Source: Streptoalloteichus tenebrarius (lineage in GTDB: Bacteria > Actinomycetota > Actinomycetes > Mycobacteriales > Pseudonocardiaceae). From it: a DNA stretch of 62,834 nucleotides. The DNA is taken from assembly GCF_024171885.1 (NCBI RefSeq), contig NZ_JAMTCP010000041.1, positions 1 through 62,834 on the forward strand, in the 5' to 3' direction. The notes under the pieces are model-generated. The model saw only the letters and a list, made by a program, of their open reading frames with translations, had not been told where the DNA came from and did no database searches. The translations under genes and the position numbers were made by a program. This document shows, in pieces, positions 27,202 to 36,426 of the stretch (its first letter is position 1; every line of letters starts with the position of its first letter).

Positions 27202-28401
27202 CTAGTCCGAGCCAGACGAGGAGTGCCGGGACGTCCTCCCGCCACCCGGTGGCCCCGAGGCCTCGGCGGGCTCGTCGGGTTCGGCCTCCTCGGGTTCCAA
27301 CGCGTCGACCTGCGACGGCAGTGTGCCCTCGTCGGCGACCAGCGAGCGGACCACCGCGTTCGACACCGCGATCAGCGGGACCGACAGCAACGCGCCGGCG
27401 ATCCCGGCCAGCGAGGCGCCCACGGCGATGCCCAGCACCACCGCCAGGGGGTGGAGCTGCACGGCCCTGCCCAACAGCAGCGGCTGGAGCACGTGCCCCT
27501 CCAGTTGCTGCACCGCGAGGACCACGGCCAGGACGAGCAGCGCGGGCACGATCCCCTTGGTCACCAGCGCCACCAGCACGGCGACCGACCCGGAGATCAG
27601 GGCGCCCACGATCGGCACGAACCCGCCAAGGAACACCAGGGCGGCCAGCGGCACCGCCAGGGGGATGCCGATCGCCCACAACCCGATGCCGATGCCGACG
27701 GCGTCCACCACGGCGACCACCGCCGTGGCCCGCACGTACCCCACGAGCGAGGCGAAACCCCTGCTGCCGGCCACGGCCGTCCGCGCGCGGACGTGCCCCG
27801 GCAGCAGCCGGACCAGGAACGCCCAGATGCCCCGGCCGTCGTACAGGAAGAAGATCAGCGTGAACAACGCCAGCAACATGCCGGTGAGCAGCTCGCCGAC
27901 GGTGCCGGCCGTGGTCAGCGCGCCGGAGGTGATCGCCTCCTGGTTCGACTTCAACGACTCCAGGAACTTCTCCACGTAGCCGCTGAGCTGGTCCTGCGTG
28001 AGGTGCAGGTTGTTCTTCAGCCAGTCCTGGATCGTGCTGATGCTCTCCGTGACGCGTTCCCGCATGTCGGGCAGGCCCCGGATGAACGCGTTGATGACGA
28101 AGGTGAGCACGCCGCCCACGACCGCCAGCCCGCCCACGAGCACCAGCACCGTCGCCAGCCCCCTGGGCACGCGCCACGCGACCAGGCGGTCCACCGCCGG
28201 CGCGAGCAGCGCCGACAGCAGCAGCGCCACGCCGACCGGCACGACGACGACCCTGAGGTCGTCGAAGACCTTGCCGAGCACCCACACCACGCCGGCGAGC
28301 ACCAGGAACCGCCAGCCGATCGCCGCCGCCACCCTGAGGGAGAACGGGATCGCCTGTTGGGCGTCGACCGGTTTGTCAGCCGCGTTCCGCACCCTGGCCA
28401 C
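27202..28401 (-). CDS. AI-2E family transporter (PerM-like)
   Basis: 399 aa from GTG 28401. About eight hydrophobic segments with the family's long cytoplasmic loop between the third and fourth (RGLPDMRERVTESISTIQDWLKNNLHL). The C-terminal conserved block reads GFVPIVGALISGSVAVLVALVTKG, VQQLEGHVLQPLLLGRAVQLHPLAVVLGIAVG. The C-terminal 45 residues are an acidic, Pro/Gly/Ser-rich tail. The family name derives from one quorum-signal exporter; most members, including actinobacterial ones, have unknown substrates. Confidence 0.93.
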   Translation of the reverse strand: MARVRNAADKPVDAQQAIPFSLRVAAAIGWRFLVLAGVVWVLGKVFDDLRVVVVPVGVALLLSALLAPAVDRLVAWRVPRGLATVLVLVGGLAVVGGVLTFVINAFIRGLPDMRERVTESISTIQDWLKNNLHLTQDQLSGYVEKFLESLKSNQEAITSGALTTAGTVGELLTGMLLALFTLIFFLYDGRGIWAFLVRLLPGHVRARTAVAGSRGFASLVGYVRATAVVAVVDAVGIGIGLWAIGIPLAVPLAALVFLGGFVPIVGALISGSVAVLVALVTKGIVPALLVLAVVLAVQQLEGHVLQPLLLGRAVQLHPLAVVLGIAVGASLAGIAGALLSVPLIAVSNAVVRSLVADEGTLPSQVDALEPEEAEPDEPAEASGPPGGGRTSRHSSSGSD

Positions 28402-28477
28402 GTTAGCTGGCGGAACGCCCTCGTGGGCTGCTCCGCCACGGCATGATCGGGTTCACCCGTCAGGGGGAGGCGGGCTG

Positions 28478-30742
28478 GTGGCGGCGGAGAGCACGGGCCG
28501 GGAGGGCGTTGTGGCGGGTCGGATGCGGCACTCGGAGCTGACCGAGCTGGAGCGCGCCGTCGGCCAGGCCTTCGCCCGAGGGGAGCGGCTGGACCTGCGC
28601 GCCCGGCGACAGGGATCGGCCACGACCGGCGACCGCCAGGTCCGCGCCGCGGTGCTCGTCGCGCTGCTCACCGGGCTCCACCAGGTCAAACCCGTCGCGG
28701 TGCCGGCGCTCCGCCTGGTGGGCGCCGAGATCAGGGGCGCGTTCGACCTGGAGTCCGCCGACGTCGCGCACCTGGTCGAGCTGGACCGCTGCACGTTCGA
28801 CGCCGTCGCCGAGTTCCAGCTCGCCCGGTTCCGCGGACTGCGACTCACCCGGTGCCGCCTGCCCGGCCTGCGGGCCCGCAACCTGCGCGTGGACAGCGAC
28901 CTCGAACTCGACGGGACCACCTGCACGGGATCGGTCGACCTGACCGACGCCACGGTCCACGGCACGGTCCGCCTGGCGGGCGCGGTGCTGCGCAGCCCGC
29001 AGGACCACGCCCTGCTCGCGGCGCGCCTGCGGGTCTCCGGATCGCTCCAGGCCAGCGGACTGCGGGCCACCGGGGAGGTGCGGCTGCGGGGCGCGCACAT
29101 CGGCGGCAGCGCGCACCTCGGCGGCGCGCAGCTCCACAACCCGGACGGCGACGCGTTGGAGGCCACGGGGCTCGTCGTCGACGGCAACCTGTCGTGCGAC
29201 CGCGACGGCGGGCGCTTCACCGCCCACGGGCGCGTGGTGCTCGCCGGGGCGCGCGTCGGCGGGGACGCCGTGTTCTCCGGCGCGACGCTCAGCGTGGCGG
29301 AGGAGGCCGACCACCAGGTCCTCGTCCTGCCGAGGGGCACCGCCGACGGCACGGCGGCGCTGGTCGCCGACCGGATGCGGGTCGACGGCAACGTCGAGCT
29401 GGACACCGGGTTCACGTCGGCGGGCTCGGTGCGGCTGCCCAACGCCAGCATCGGCGGCTACCTGCGGCTGTCCGGCGCCTGCCTGGGCCGGCAGGAGGCG
29501 CTGGCCGGGCTGGGGACCGACGCCGACGTGCAACGCGTCCCGGTCGCGCTGGTCGCCGACGGCGTCCAGATCGGCGGTGACCTGGAGGCCAGGGGCTCGG
29601 TCGCCGTGACCGACGGCGAGGAGCGGGACGAGACGCCGGCTGGCGGCCCGCTCCGCGCGTACGGGCAGGTCCGGCTGGTCGACGCCCACGTGCGCGGCAG
29701 CGCGAGCCTGTCGGGCGCGCACCTGGTGGGGCCGGGGATCGACGTGCTGTTCGCCGACCGGCTCCAGGTGGGCGGGACCCTGTTCCTGCGCAACATCAGG
29801 GCGAGCGGCTCGCTGCGCCTCCAGAACGCCCACATCGGGTCCACTGTGGACTGCACAGGGGCGCAGCTCACGGAGCCGCGCCGCCGGCCCGACGGCTCCC
29901 GCAAGCCCTCGCTCGACGCCCGCGTGGCGAGCATCGGCAAGGACCTGCTGTGCAGCTACGGCTTCCTGGCCGCCGGCGGGGTCCGCGTGCGGTTCGCCGA
30001 GGTGGGCAAGATGGCCAGCTTCACGGGAGCGTTCCTCGGCGACGCCGGGAACTCCCTGGCGCTCAACGCCTACGGGCTCACCGCCCAGCAGCTCGTGCTG
30101 CGCTTCGCCGCGCCGCCCCAGGGACGGGTCGCCCTCACCCGCGCCCGCGTCATCTCGTTGAGCGACGCGGCGGAGCTGTGGGCCGCCACGGGCGGCGTGG
30201 CGTTGGAGGACTTCGCCTACCAGGCCGCGGTGGCGCGCCCCGAGGTCGACGTCCGGACCAGGCTGAGCTGGCTGCGCCGGGTCCTGCCGGACTACACGCC
30301 CGGCCCCTACGAGCAGTTGGCCAGCGTGTACCGCGTCAACGGCGACGAGGAGCGCGCCGAGCAGGTGCTCATCGCCAAGCAGCAGCGCCGCTTCGCCGAG
30401 CTGGGGCCGGCCGGCCGGGTCTGGGGCTTCCTCCAGGAGTGGACCGTCGGCTACGGCTACCGACCCTGGCTCGCCGTGCTGTGGTTGGCGGTGTTTTGGC
30501 TCGGCGGCGCGCTGTGGTTCGCCGGCCACCCGATGGAGCGGCTGGACGACGACCAGCACCCGGTGTGGAACCCGTGGCTGCTGTCGGCGGACACCCTGCT
30601 GCCGATCGTCAACCTGGGGCAGGACGGCATGTGGCGGATCACCGGCGCCTCGCAGTGGATCAGCGGGGTGCTCACCGCCGTCGGCTGGATCCTCGCCTCG
30701 ACGGCGGCCGCCGGCGCGACCCGCGTCCTCAAACGGAGTTGA
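28478..30742 (+). CDS. membrane-anchored beta-solenoid protein (annotated elsewhere as membrane-associated oxidoreductase)
   Basis: 754 aa from GTG 28478, with GGGGGAGG eight bases upstream. After a helical N-terminus, residues about 70-560 are a long series of short beta repeats of the type LxLxGAxIGGxxxLxGAxLxNPxGxALxAxGLxVxGxL, as in RLRGAHIGGSAHLGGAQLHNP. This pattern resembles bactofilin or pentapeptide-like solenoids. A helical module follows (RLSWLRRVLPDYTPGPYEQLASVYRVNGDEERAEQVLIAKQQRR), then two membrane helices near the C-terminus. No Rossmann or flavin motif supports oxidoreductase activity, so I treat that common label as unsupported. A scaffold or polymer-forming role at the membrane is inference. 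Divergent start from the AI-2E permease, 76 bp apart. Confidence 0.85.
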   Translation: MAAESTGREGVVAGRMRHSELTELERAVGQAFARGERLDLRARRQGSATTGDRQVRAAVLVALLTGLHQVKPVAVPALRLVGAEIRGAFDLESADVAHLVELDRCTFDAVAEFQLARFRGLRLTRCRLPGLRARNLRVDSDLELDGTTCTGSVDLTDATVHGTVRLAGAVLRSPQDHALLAARLRVSGSLQASGLRATGEVRLRGAHIGGSAHLGGAQLHNPDGDALEATGLVVDGNLSCDRDGGRFTAHGRVVLAGARVGGDAVFSGATLSVAEEADHQVLVLPRGTADGTAALVADRMRVDGNVELDTGFTSAGSVRLPNASIGGYLRLSGACLGRQEALAGLGTDADVQRVPVALVADGVQIGGDLEARGSVAVTDGEERDETPAGGPLRAYGQVRLVDAHVRGSASLSGAHLVGPGIDVLFADRLQVGGTLFLRNIRASGSLRLQNAHIGSTVDCTGAQLTEPRRRPDGSRKPSLDARVASIGKDLLCSYGFLAAGGVRVRFAEVGKMASFTGAFLGDAGNSLALNAYGLTAQQLVLRFAAPPQGRVALTRARVISLSDAAELWAATGGVALEDFAYQAAVARPEVDVRTRLSWLRRVLPDYTPGPYEQLASVYRVNGDEERAEQVLIAKQQRRFAELGPAGRVWGFLQEWTVGYGYRPWLAVLWLAVFWLGGALWFAGHPMERLDDDQHPVWNPWLLSADTLLPIVNLGQDGMWRITGASQWISGVLTAVGWILASTAAAGATRVLKRS

Positions 30743-31107
30743 CGCCCGCCGGAATTCCCCCACCCGGGAAGATCCGCGGCGGCCGGGTTCGCGACCGGAT
30801 TCGCGGATCGGCGATTTCCGCGTCGTGGACCGGATCACAACACGATCGGTGATCACCCCACGAGGTCGTTGATCTCGCGTAACTCGATGGTGGGGACTTG
30901 TCGTGCCGCGGCTGCGCGCGCACTCGGTTCCGTGCCAATGTTCAGCCCGCGTCACACCGGCGATCAAGCAATGCGGGATCGCCGCCGCCGAATCCGGATT
31001 CGTCGGGAACGGCGGGACGCGGAGACACCGAGAAGTACAGACACCGAGAAGACGACGAACAGCGACCAACACGGGTCACCGAGGTCACGACGGACGGGAG
31101 CGCCAGG
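30743..31107. other. 365-bp intergenic region with a 13-bp direct repeat
   Basis: No gene is supported here. AGACACCGAGAAG occurs at 31023-31035 and again at 31039-31051, 57-85 bp before the next start codon. GGTGATCACC (30848-30857) is a perfect 10-bp palindrome. The 11-mer GATCGGTGATC at 30844-30854 recurs upstream of the PAS-GGDEF gene at 36510-36520. Confidence 0.6.
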
Positions 31108-32241
31108 GTGCCGAGCCAGTGGGGAACGACGGGAGGCCGCCTCACGCGGTCGCTCGCCCGTGTCCTGCTGGCGGTGGCCGGCGCGGTCGTCGGCGTCCTG
31201 GCGAGCTGGCTGGTCGCCAGCGCCACGGCCGCCGCCGACGGACCCCTCGCCGGCGTGACCGACGCCCTCGGCGCCGCCACCGGGATCGAGGCTCCCGCGC
31301 CCGTCCGGTCCGCGGCCCAGCTCCCCGTCGGGTCGCTCCGCTCGCTGGAGCCGGCCCAGCCGGTGCGGCGGCTCGCCGACTCCGGCCCGGTCGACCTCCT
31401 GGGCGGGGCCGGCCTCGCGGTCTCCCCCGGGGAGAACGCGGAGAGCACCGGGAGCGCCGCCGACCTGTCCCGGTCGGTCGCGCGGACCGTGCCCCGGGTC
31501 GACGACGCCCTCCGCTCCGGGGTGGCCGGACTGACCGAGCACCTCCGCGGCGCTCCGGTCGACCACGTCCGCCCGGTCGCCCGCACCGTCAACGGCACGG
31601 TCGACGCGGTCAGCGGCGCGGTGAACGGCATCGGTGGCGTTGGTGGCCTGCCCGGCACGGACGCGGTCGGCGAGGCGATCGGCGGTGGCCTGCCCGGCAT
31701 GCCCGGGCTGGGCGAGCGCCGCCCCGGCGCCGGCGCGATCGACGCCGCGCGAGGGACGAGGACCGTCGGAACGTCCCCGTCGGGTCCGCTCTCCCGTCCC
31801 TCGGTCCTGCCCGGCGCGTCCGGTCCCCTGGCGGTCCCCGGCGCGGAGCACGGCGCCAGCGCCGTCCCCGGTCCGGTGTCCCCGTCCGCCCAGCCCGGCG
31901 AGCCCGGCGCGTGGCCGGCCGCCGGGATCGTGGCGGCCAGGGCGCTCGCGACGGGTGGCGCGGCCTCGGCCGCCCACGCCGGCGAGCCCGTCGAGCACGG
32001 CGGCCCGCTCGGCGACCCCGAGCCGGTCCTGCCCGACCACGGGCCCGGTCAGCCGGCCACCCTCCCCGGCCCGTGCCACTGCGGTCACGACGGCTCGGGC
32101 GCCGCGTCCGGCGGCCCTGCCGTGACCACCACCGCCCCCGGCGCCCAGCTCCCGCTGGCGGGTGGCCGTGGCTCCCTGACCCCCGCCGCCCAGCGCGGCG
32201 GCGCCGGGCGCGTCGAGCAGCCCGGCGTCACTCCCGACTGA
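31108..32241 (+). CDS. exported Gly/Pro/Ala-rich protein, unrecognised
   Basis: 377 aa from GTG 31108 (GGGAG upstream). A signal sequence (LARVLLAVAGAVVGVLASWLVASATAAAD) is followed by a low-complexity mature region with repeated ARTV/VxRTV and GLPG motifs. A Cys-containing segment PCHCGHDG lies near residue 330. No catalytic motif or anchor is seen. It is the first of three consecutive secreted-protein genes on the plus strand, 243 bp ahead of the second. I do not recognise the family. A cell-surface role is the most that position and signal allow. Confidence 0.75.
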   Translation: MPSQWGTTGGRLTRSLARVLLAVAGAVVGVLASWLVASATAAADGPLAGVTDALGAATGIEAPAPVRSAAQLPVGSLRSLEPAQPVRRLADSGPVDLLGGAGLAVSPGENAESTGSAADLSRSVARTVPRVDDALRSGVAGLTEHLRGAPVDHVRPVARTVNGTVDAVSGAVNGIGGVGGLPGTDAVGEAIGGGLPGMPGLGERRPGAGAIDAARGTRTVGTSPSGPLSRPSVLPGASGPLAVPGAEHGASAVPGPVSPSAQPGEPGAWPAAGIVAARALATGGAASAAHAGEPVEHGGPLGDPEPVLPDHGPGQPATLPGPCHCGHDGSGAASGGPAVTTTAPGAQLPLAGGRGSLTPAAQRGGAGRVEQPGVTPD

Positions 32242-32485
32242 ACCCGCCCGCGCGGCCAGCGATCGCGGACGCCGGGCGCCGCCGGGTGCGGCGGGCAGCA
32301 CCTCCCCGTTCGTGATCAGGGCCGGACCTCCTCGGTCCGTCTCCCTCCGCCGGCCGCGCGAACCGCCCAGCGGACGACCCGTCCGCGCAAGACCCGGGTG
32401 GTCGCAGCCCCGACGCGGTCCTCCCCAACCGCGTCCGGCCGCCCGCTCCCGACAGGTCACGAACGGAAGAAGGAGATCCCCCCAG

Positions 32486-33958
32486 ATGAAGACCTGGACC
32501 CAGCGCGTCGCCCAGATCGCCCTCGTCAGCACGGGCCTGCTGGCGGTGGGCGCTGGCCTCGCCTCCGCCGCCACCGAGCCCACCGGTGCGACCGGCGGTG
32601 ACCAGGTGACCAAGCCCGTGACCGACTCCGCGGCCAAGGCGGTCGCCACCCAGGGCGCCGCGACCAGCCAGGCGACCACCCAGACGACCACTTCGGCCGA
32701 GAACACCGCGACCACCGGCGCCACCCCCACCGACCCCGCGACAGGGACGGCCACCGCGGCGAAGCCGGCCGAGGGCGGCCAGCCGAGCAGGCCCGTGATC
32801 GACCCGGCGACCGGCGCCCCCGGCACAGCCCCCGGCGCGCGGCCCGCCGACGGCGGCACGGCCGCGAAGCCCGTCGAGGCCAAGCCGGCCTCGAACAACA
32901 ACTCCCCGACCAAGGCGCTTGAGGACGCCATGAAGCTCGACGCCCTGACCGAGCTGACCAAGAAGCTGACGAGCAGGGCGGGCAGCGCGCTCCAGCAGCG
33001 GTCCGGGAGCGCCGACGGCGGCTTCGGCGGGACCTTCGACGCGAGCTACGGCGACAGCTTCGCGGCCAGCTTCGACGACGGCTTCGGCGACGGGTTCGGC
33101 GGGTATGACGACGACCGTGGTGATCTGCGGGAGCCGAGCTACGAGAGCGTGTTCGAGAGCTACCAGGCGATGGCCATGGCCGACGCCTACCAGAACCTCT
33201 CGTCCGCGCGCCCCGCCCACCGCCCCGCCGGCGAGCCCGCCCACCGCCCGGCGAGCGAGCCGGTGAGCCAGCCGAACACCGGAACGGGCCGCCCCGGCGG
33301 CCGGCCCGCCACGCCCTCGACCGCCCGGCCGGGCGCCAAGGTCACCACCACCGGCGTGCCCGCCTCGTCCAAGCGGCCCTCCCAGAACCAGATGTCGACC
33401 CTCGGCGAGCAGAAGCTGCCCAGCACCGAGCAGGTCGCCTCGGAGGTCGTGAAGGGCGTCCCGCTGACCAAGGAGCTGTCCCAGCACGACCTGTCCGGGA
33501 TCGCCGACCCCGCCCAGGTGGACAAGCTGGCGGACGGCGTCCAGCAGGTCGACAAGTTGGGTGGTCAGGTGCCGCTGGCCGGCGACCTGACCAGGGGCGG
33601 CCTGGGCGGGCGCGAGTTGGACGCGCTCACCAGGCAGCTTCCGGGCTCGAACGAGCTGCGTCGGCTGCCCACCGGCGACCTGACCCGCAGGTTCGAGGCG
33701 GACGCGCTGACCGGCCGACTCGACCTGGACAAGGTGGGTCGGGCGGTGCGGGCGATCGCCGACGAGACCAGGGGCGGCACCTTCACCCGTCCCGCGGAGC
33801 TGACCGGCGCCCAGAGCCTGCGTTCGCTGGCCGAGAGCGGACTGGTGGAGAAGACCGCCGCCGGCGCGCAGGAGTTGACGGCGTTGGACCAGCTCGGTGA
33901 GCCCGTGCAGCGGGTCGTCCGCGGCGGCGTCCCCGGCCTGAGGCTGGGCGGCCAGTGA
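32486..33958 (+). CDS. exported protein with WxxR...ALV-type signal, paralogue 1
   Basis: 490 aa from ATG 32486, preceded by AAGGAG. The signal peptide (TWTQRVAQIALVSTGLLAVGAGLASA) shares a pattern with the next protein. The mature region is Ala/Thr/Pro-rich, then has a Gly/Asp/Phe repeat (DASYGDSFAASFDDGFGDGFGGYDDD), a Pro-rich linker, and a C-terminal part built of leucine-rich amphipathic repeats (LTKELSQHDLSG, LAGDLTRGGLGGRELDALTRQLPG). No enzyme motif is present. Chaplin-like or matrix-like surface functions are conceivable but unproven. Confidence 0.8.
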   Translation: MKTWTQRVAQIALVSTGLLAVGAGLASAATEPTGATGGDQVTKPVTDSAAKAVATQGAATSQATTQTTTSAENTATTGATPTDPATGTATAAKPAEGGQPSRPVIDPATGAPGTAPGARPADGGTAAKPVEAKPASNNNSPTKALEDAMKLDALTELTKKLTSRAGSALQQRSGSADGGFGGTFDASYGDSFAASFDDGFGDGFGGYDDDRGDLREPSYESVFESYQAMAMADAYQNLSSARPAHRPAGEPAHRPASEPVSQPNTGTGRPGGRPATPSTARPGAKVTTTGVPASSKRPSQNQMSTLGEQKLPSTEQVASEVVKGVPLTKELSQHDLSGIADPAQVDKLADGVQQVDKLGGQVPLAGDLTRGGLGGRELDALTRQLPGSNELRRLPTGDLTRRFEADALTGRLDLDKVGRAVRAIADETRGGTFTRPAELTGAQSLRSLAESGLVEKTAAGAQELTALDQLGEPVQRVVRGGVPGLRLGGQ

Positions 33959-34106
33959 GCCGACTGCGGCCGGGGCGGTGGGAGAGCACGAGCGCGTCGC
34001 GCGGGTGGCCCCCCTCCCCGCCGGCCCGACGACGCCCGGAAACGCCCCGGCCGCAGTCCCCCTCCCGCCAACCGAGCCCGAACCCGACGACGTGAAGGAG
34101 ATCCCG

Positions 34107-35441
34107 ATGCACCCCTGGGCGAAGCGAGGCATCCACGCCGCGCTCGTCACCGGTGGGATGTTGGCCGTCGGCGGCGGCGTGTCCGAGGCCGTGGAACCAG
34201 CGCCCGACCGGCCCACCCCCCCGCTGGGCGATGCGACCATGCCGCTGGACGTCATCGACGACACCTTCGACCGGGGTGCCGTCCGGGCGGGCGAGACCGC
34301 CCCGGCCGGCACCCGAGGCTGGCCGGAGCACCCGGCCGTCCGCCCCGAGGACGTGTTGTGGGAGATCCGCACCGAGCAGTCGGAGCCGGTGGTGATCAGC
34401 GGTGTCGCGGGCACCTGGTCCGGCACCATCACCGACCTGCCCGTGGCGGACCGCGACGAGCCCGACTGGCCCGACCACGACCCCGCGCCTCCGGCCGCGC
34501 ACCGCGCGCCGACGCGTCCCGGCGCCGAGGAGACCGAGGACACCCTCGTTCTGGAGCACCTGGCCGACTGGTTCGCGGTGGCCGACGCGCAGCGCCGGGA
34601 CCGGGTGGTCGCGGCCACCATCGACGCGCTGGCCGACGAGCTGGCCACGCTCGCCGCCAGGACCGCGCCACCCTCGGTGGAGCCGGACGCGCGGACGGCG
34701 CGCGCGCTGACCGACGTGGTCACCGCGGACGCGGCGGTCGTCGAGGCCCACCCCCGCGAGGCGTGGATCACCGAGGCCCCCCGGTCGCTCGGGCCGTCCA
34801 GGGCCCGCGGCGACGAGCACGGCCCCGCGCTGCGCTCCGACGACGCCGGCCGGTCGAACCCGGACCAGCTCCTGCCGGCGACGCCGACGAAGACCCCGGC
34901 GGGCGCGCACCTGTTCTCCGTGAACCGGCAGGTCCTGCGCAGGGCGCTGGCCTGGCAGCGCCCGGTTCCCCCGCCCACCGCGGGGGAGCGGCGCGAGGTC
35001 AACCCGCTGGAGATCCGGGGCGAGCGGGTGCTCCCGGTGACCGAGGTGCCGTACCACCCCCGGCCGAGGCCGCGCGCGACCGAGCGCTCCCAGGTGCCCA
35101 CGACCCAGTGGGGCACGTGGCGGCCGTCGCTGCCGCCGCTGGTCTTCCCCACGTTCGACCTGGCCGAGGCGCCCTCGGCCGCGCGGCCGGGACCGGCCCC
35201 GACCGCGCCCACGCCGTCGGTCCCGGCCACCCCGGAGGTCCCCGAGACCCCGGAGATGCCGCAGCAGGCGTTCGCCCGCCCCTCCGGCGGCGTGCCGTTG
35301 CAGGCGAACCTCGGCGCCCTGGACCTCAGCGAGATCGAGATCAACGACGAGCAGGTGGTGCCGGAGGGCGTGTCGGAGACGCCCGCGCTCAGCACCGTCG
35401 ACTCCGTCACCTGGCTGCGGAACGTCACGACCCGCGGCTGA
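34107..35441 (+). CDS. exported protein with WxxR...ALV-type signal, paralogue 2
   Basis: 444 aa from ATG 34107, with AAGGAG upstream; the frame opens earlier, but the signal starts at this Met. Its signal (HPWAKRGIHAALVTGGMLAVGGGVSEA) matches the previous protein at W, R, ALV, G and LAVG. The mature part is acidic and Pro-rich with a helical segment (EHLADWFAVADAQRRDRVVAATIDALADELATLAA) and a short C-terminal motif (ANLGALDLSEIEINDEQVV). No domain is recognised. It is 149 bp after paralogue 1 and followed by a strong hairpin. Confidence 0.78.
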   Translation: MHPWAKRGIHAALVTGGMLAVGGGVSEAVEPAPDRPTPPLGDATMPLDVIDDTFDRGAVRAGETAPAGTRGWPEHPAVRPEDVLWEIRTEQSEPVVISGVAGTWSGTITDLPVADRDEPDWPDHDPAPPAAHRAPTRPGAEETEDTLVLEHLADWFAVADAQRRDRVVAATIDALADELATLAARTAPPSVEPDARTARALTDVVTADAAVVEAHPREAWITEAPRSLGPSRARGDEHGPALRSDDAGRSNPDQLLPATPTKTPAGAHLFSVNRQVLRRALAWQRPVPPPTAGERREVNPLEIRGERVLPVTEVPYHPRPRPRATERSQVPTTQWGTWRPSLPPLVFPTFDLAEAPSAARPGPAPTAPTPSVPATPEVPETPEMPQQAFARPSGGVPLQANLGALDLSEIEINDEQVVPEGVSETPALSTVDSVTWLRNVTTRG

Positions 35442-35476
35442 CCGGCGAGGCCGGCATGCGGAACCCTCGTCCTCGC

Positions 35477-35512
35477 GTCGGGCCCGGGAGCCACCTGGCT
35501 TCCGGGCCCGAC
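35477..35512. terminator. terminator after the secreted-protein cluster
   Basis: GTCGGGCCCGGGAGCC pairs with GGCTTCCGGGCCCGAC across a four-base loop, with one G-T wobble. It lies between the convergent paralogue 2 and PAS-GGDEF genes. Confidence 0.75.
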
Positions 35513-35562
35513 CTCTGCCCAGGCCCTGGTGGTTCCCGCACCGGTGGTGTCGTGGGCGCTGC

Positions 35563-36426
35563 TCAGCGTCTGCGGGGACGGCGGAGTCGCGCTTCGGCGC
35601 TGGTGAGCACCGAGAGCACGGGCGCGGCCCCGTCGCTGGTGCACCACGCGACGCGCAGCGCCGGCAGGATGCGGTTGCGGCCGATGCGCAGCGGTCGGGC
35701 GGCCACCTCCCTGGCCCGGTCGGCGATCGCCTCGCCGGTCCCGGTGGGGTGTTCGGCGACGACCGCGAACTCGTCGCCGCCGTACCGGGCGACCGTGTGG
35801 TCGGCCCGCAGGCCCTGCCGGAGCCGGCCGGCCAGCGCGACGAGCAGTTCGTCCCCGCGCCGGAACCCGTGTTCCGCGTTGAGCGCGGCCAGCCGGTGCA
35901 CGTCCATCAACACGAGGGTGGCCAGGGTGCCGCGGGTCCTGGCCCTGGTCAACGCCTGGTCGAGCCGGTCGAGCAGCAACGCGCGGTTCGGGAGCCCGGT
36001 CAGCGGGTCGAGCAGTCCCCTGCTGTGCGGGAGGTCCGTGTCGACCGGGTGCAGCAGGACCAGCAACCGGTGCCGGCCCCGGGAGCGCACCGGGTGGTAG
36101 TCGGCCCAGACCCGGGTGTGGTGCACCCCGTCGCGGGACACGACCATCGGCAGCGAGAGCGTGGAACTCGTGCGGAGCACCTGGGCGGCCAGCGCTGAGG
36201 GCTCGGGCAGTGGCGCCCCGGAGTCGTCGCACGCCGACCACCCCGGAGGGCGGGCGCCGTCGACCAGGTCCTGCCGGGACATCCCCAGCAGCGCGGCGGC
36301 CCGATCGTTGGCGGCGAGCACCTCGCCCTGTTCGTCCTGGAGCAGCACACCTACCGGCAGGTCGGCGACGAAGTCGTCCCAGATCGCGCCGGTGATGGTG
36401 GGTGCCGCCGTTCGCACGGCACTCAT
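35563..36426 (-). CDS. PAS-GGDEF diguanylate cyclase, soluble
   Basis: 287 aa. An N-terminal PAS-like domain (about 12-125; DLPVGVLLQDEQGEVLAANDRAAALLGMSRQDLV) precedes a GGDEF domain (DPLTGLPNRALLLDRLDQAL). The active motif YGGDEF is intact at 216-220. The I-site position holds R-A-D-H instead of RxxD, so feedback inhibition is probably lost. No membrane segment is seen. It faces the three secreted-protein genes tail to tail, and its upstream region shares an 11-mer with theirs. Confidence 0.92.
   Translation of the reverse strand: MSAVRTAAPTITGAIWDDFVADLPVGVLLQDEQGEVLAANDRAAALLGMSRQDLVDGARPPGWSACDDSGAPLPEPSALAAQVLRTSSTLSLPMVVSRDGVHHTRVWADYHPVRSRGRHRLLVLLHPVDTDLPHSRGLLDPLTGLPNRALLLDRLDQALTRARTRGTLATLVLMDVHRLAALNAEHGFRRGDELLVALAGRLRQGLRADHTVARYGGDEFAVVAEHPTGTGEAIADRAREVAARPLRIGRNRILPALRVAWCTSDGAAPVLSVLTSAEARLRRPRRR

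Noticed and set aside
28478-30742. Oxidoreductase activity
   Set aside because: No nucleotide- or flavin-binding motif; the repeats indicate a solenoid.
30743-31107. Small gene in the 365-bp gap
   Set aside because: Short frames have no ribosome site or recognisable product, and the secreted-protein start with GGGAG lies downstream.
32228-36241. 1337-codon minus-strand open frame across the secreted-protein genes
   Set aside because: It is antisense to three plus-strand genes with signal peptides and ribosome sites, and its composition is the Ser/Gly/Arg-rich product expected from reading high-GC DNA in the wrong frame. Its only real part is the embedded PAS-GGDEF gene, which lies in another frame.
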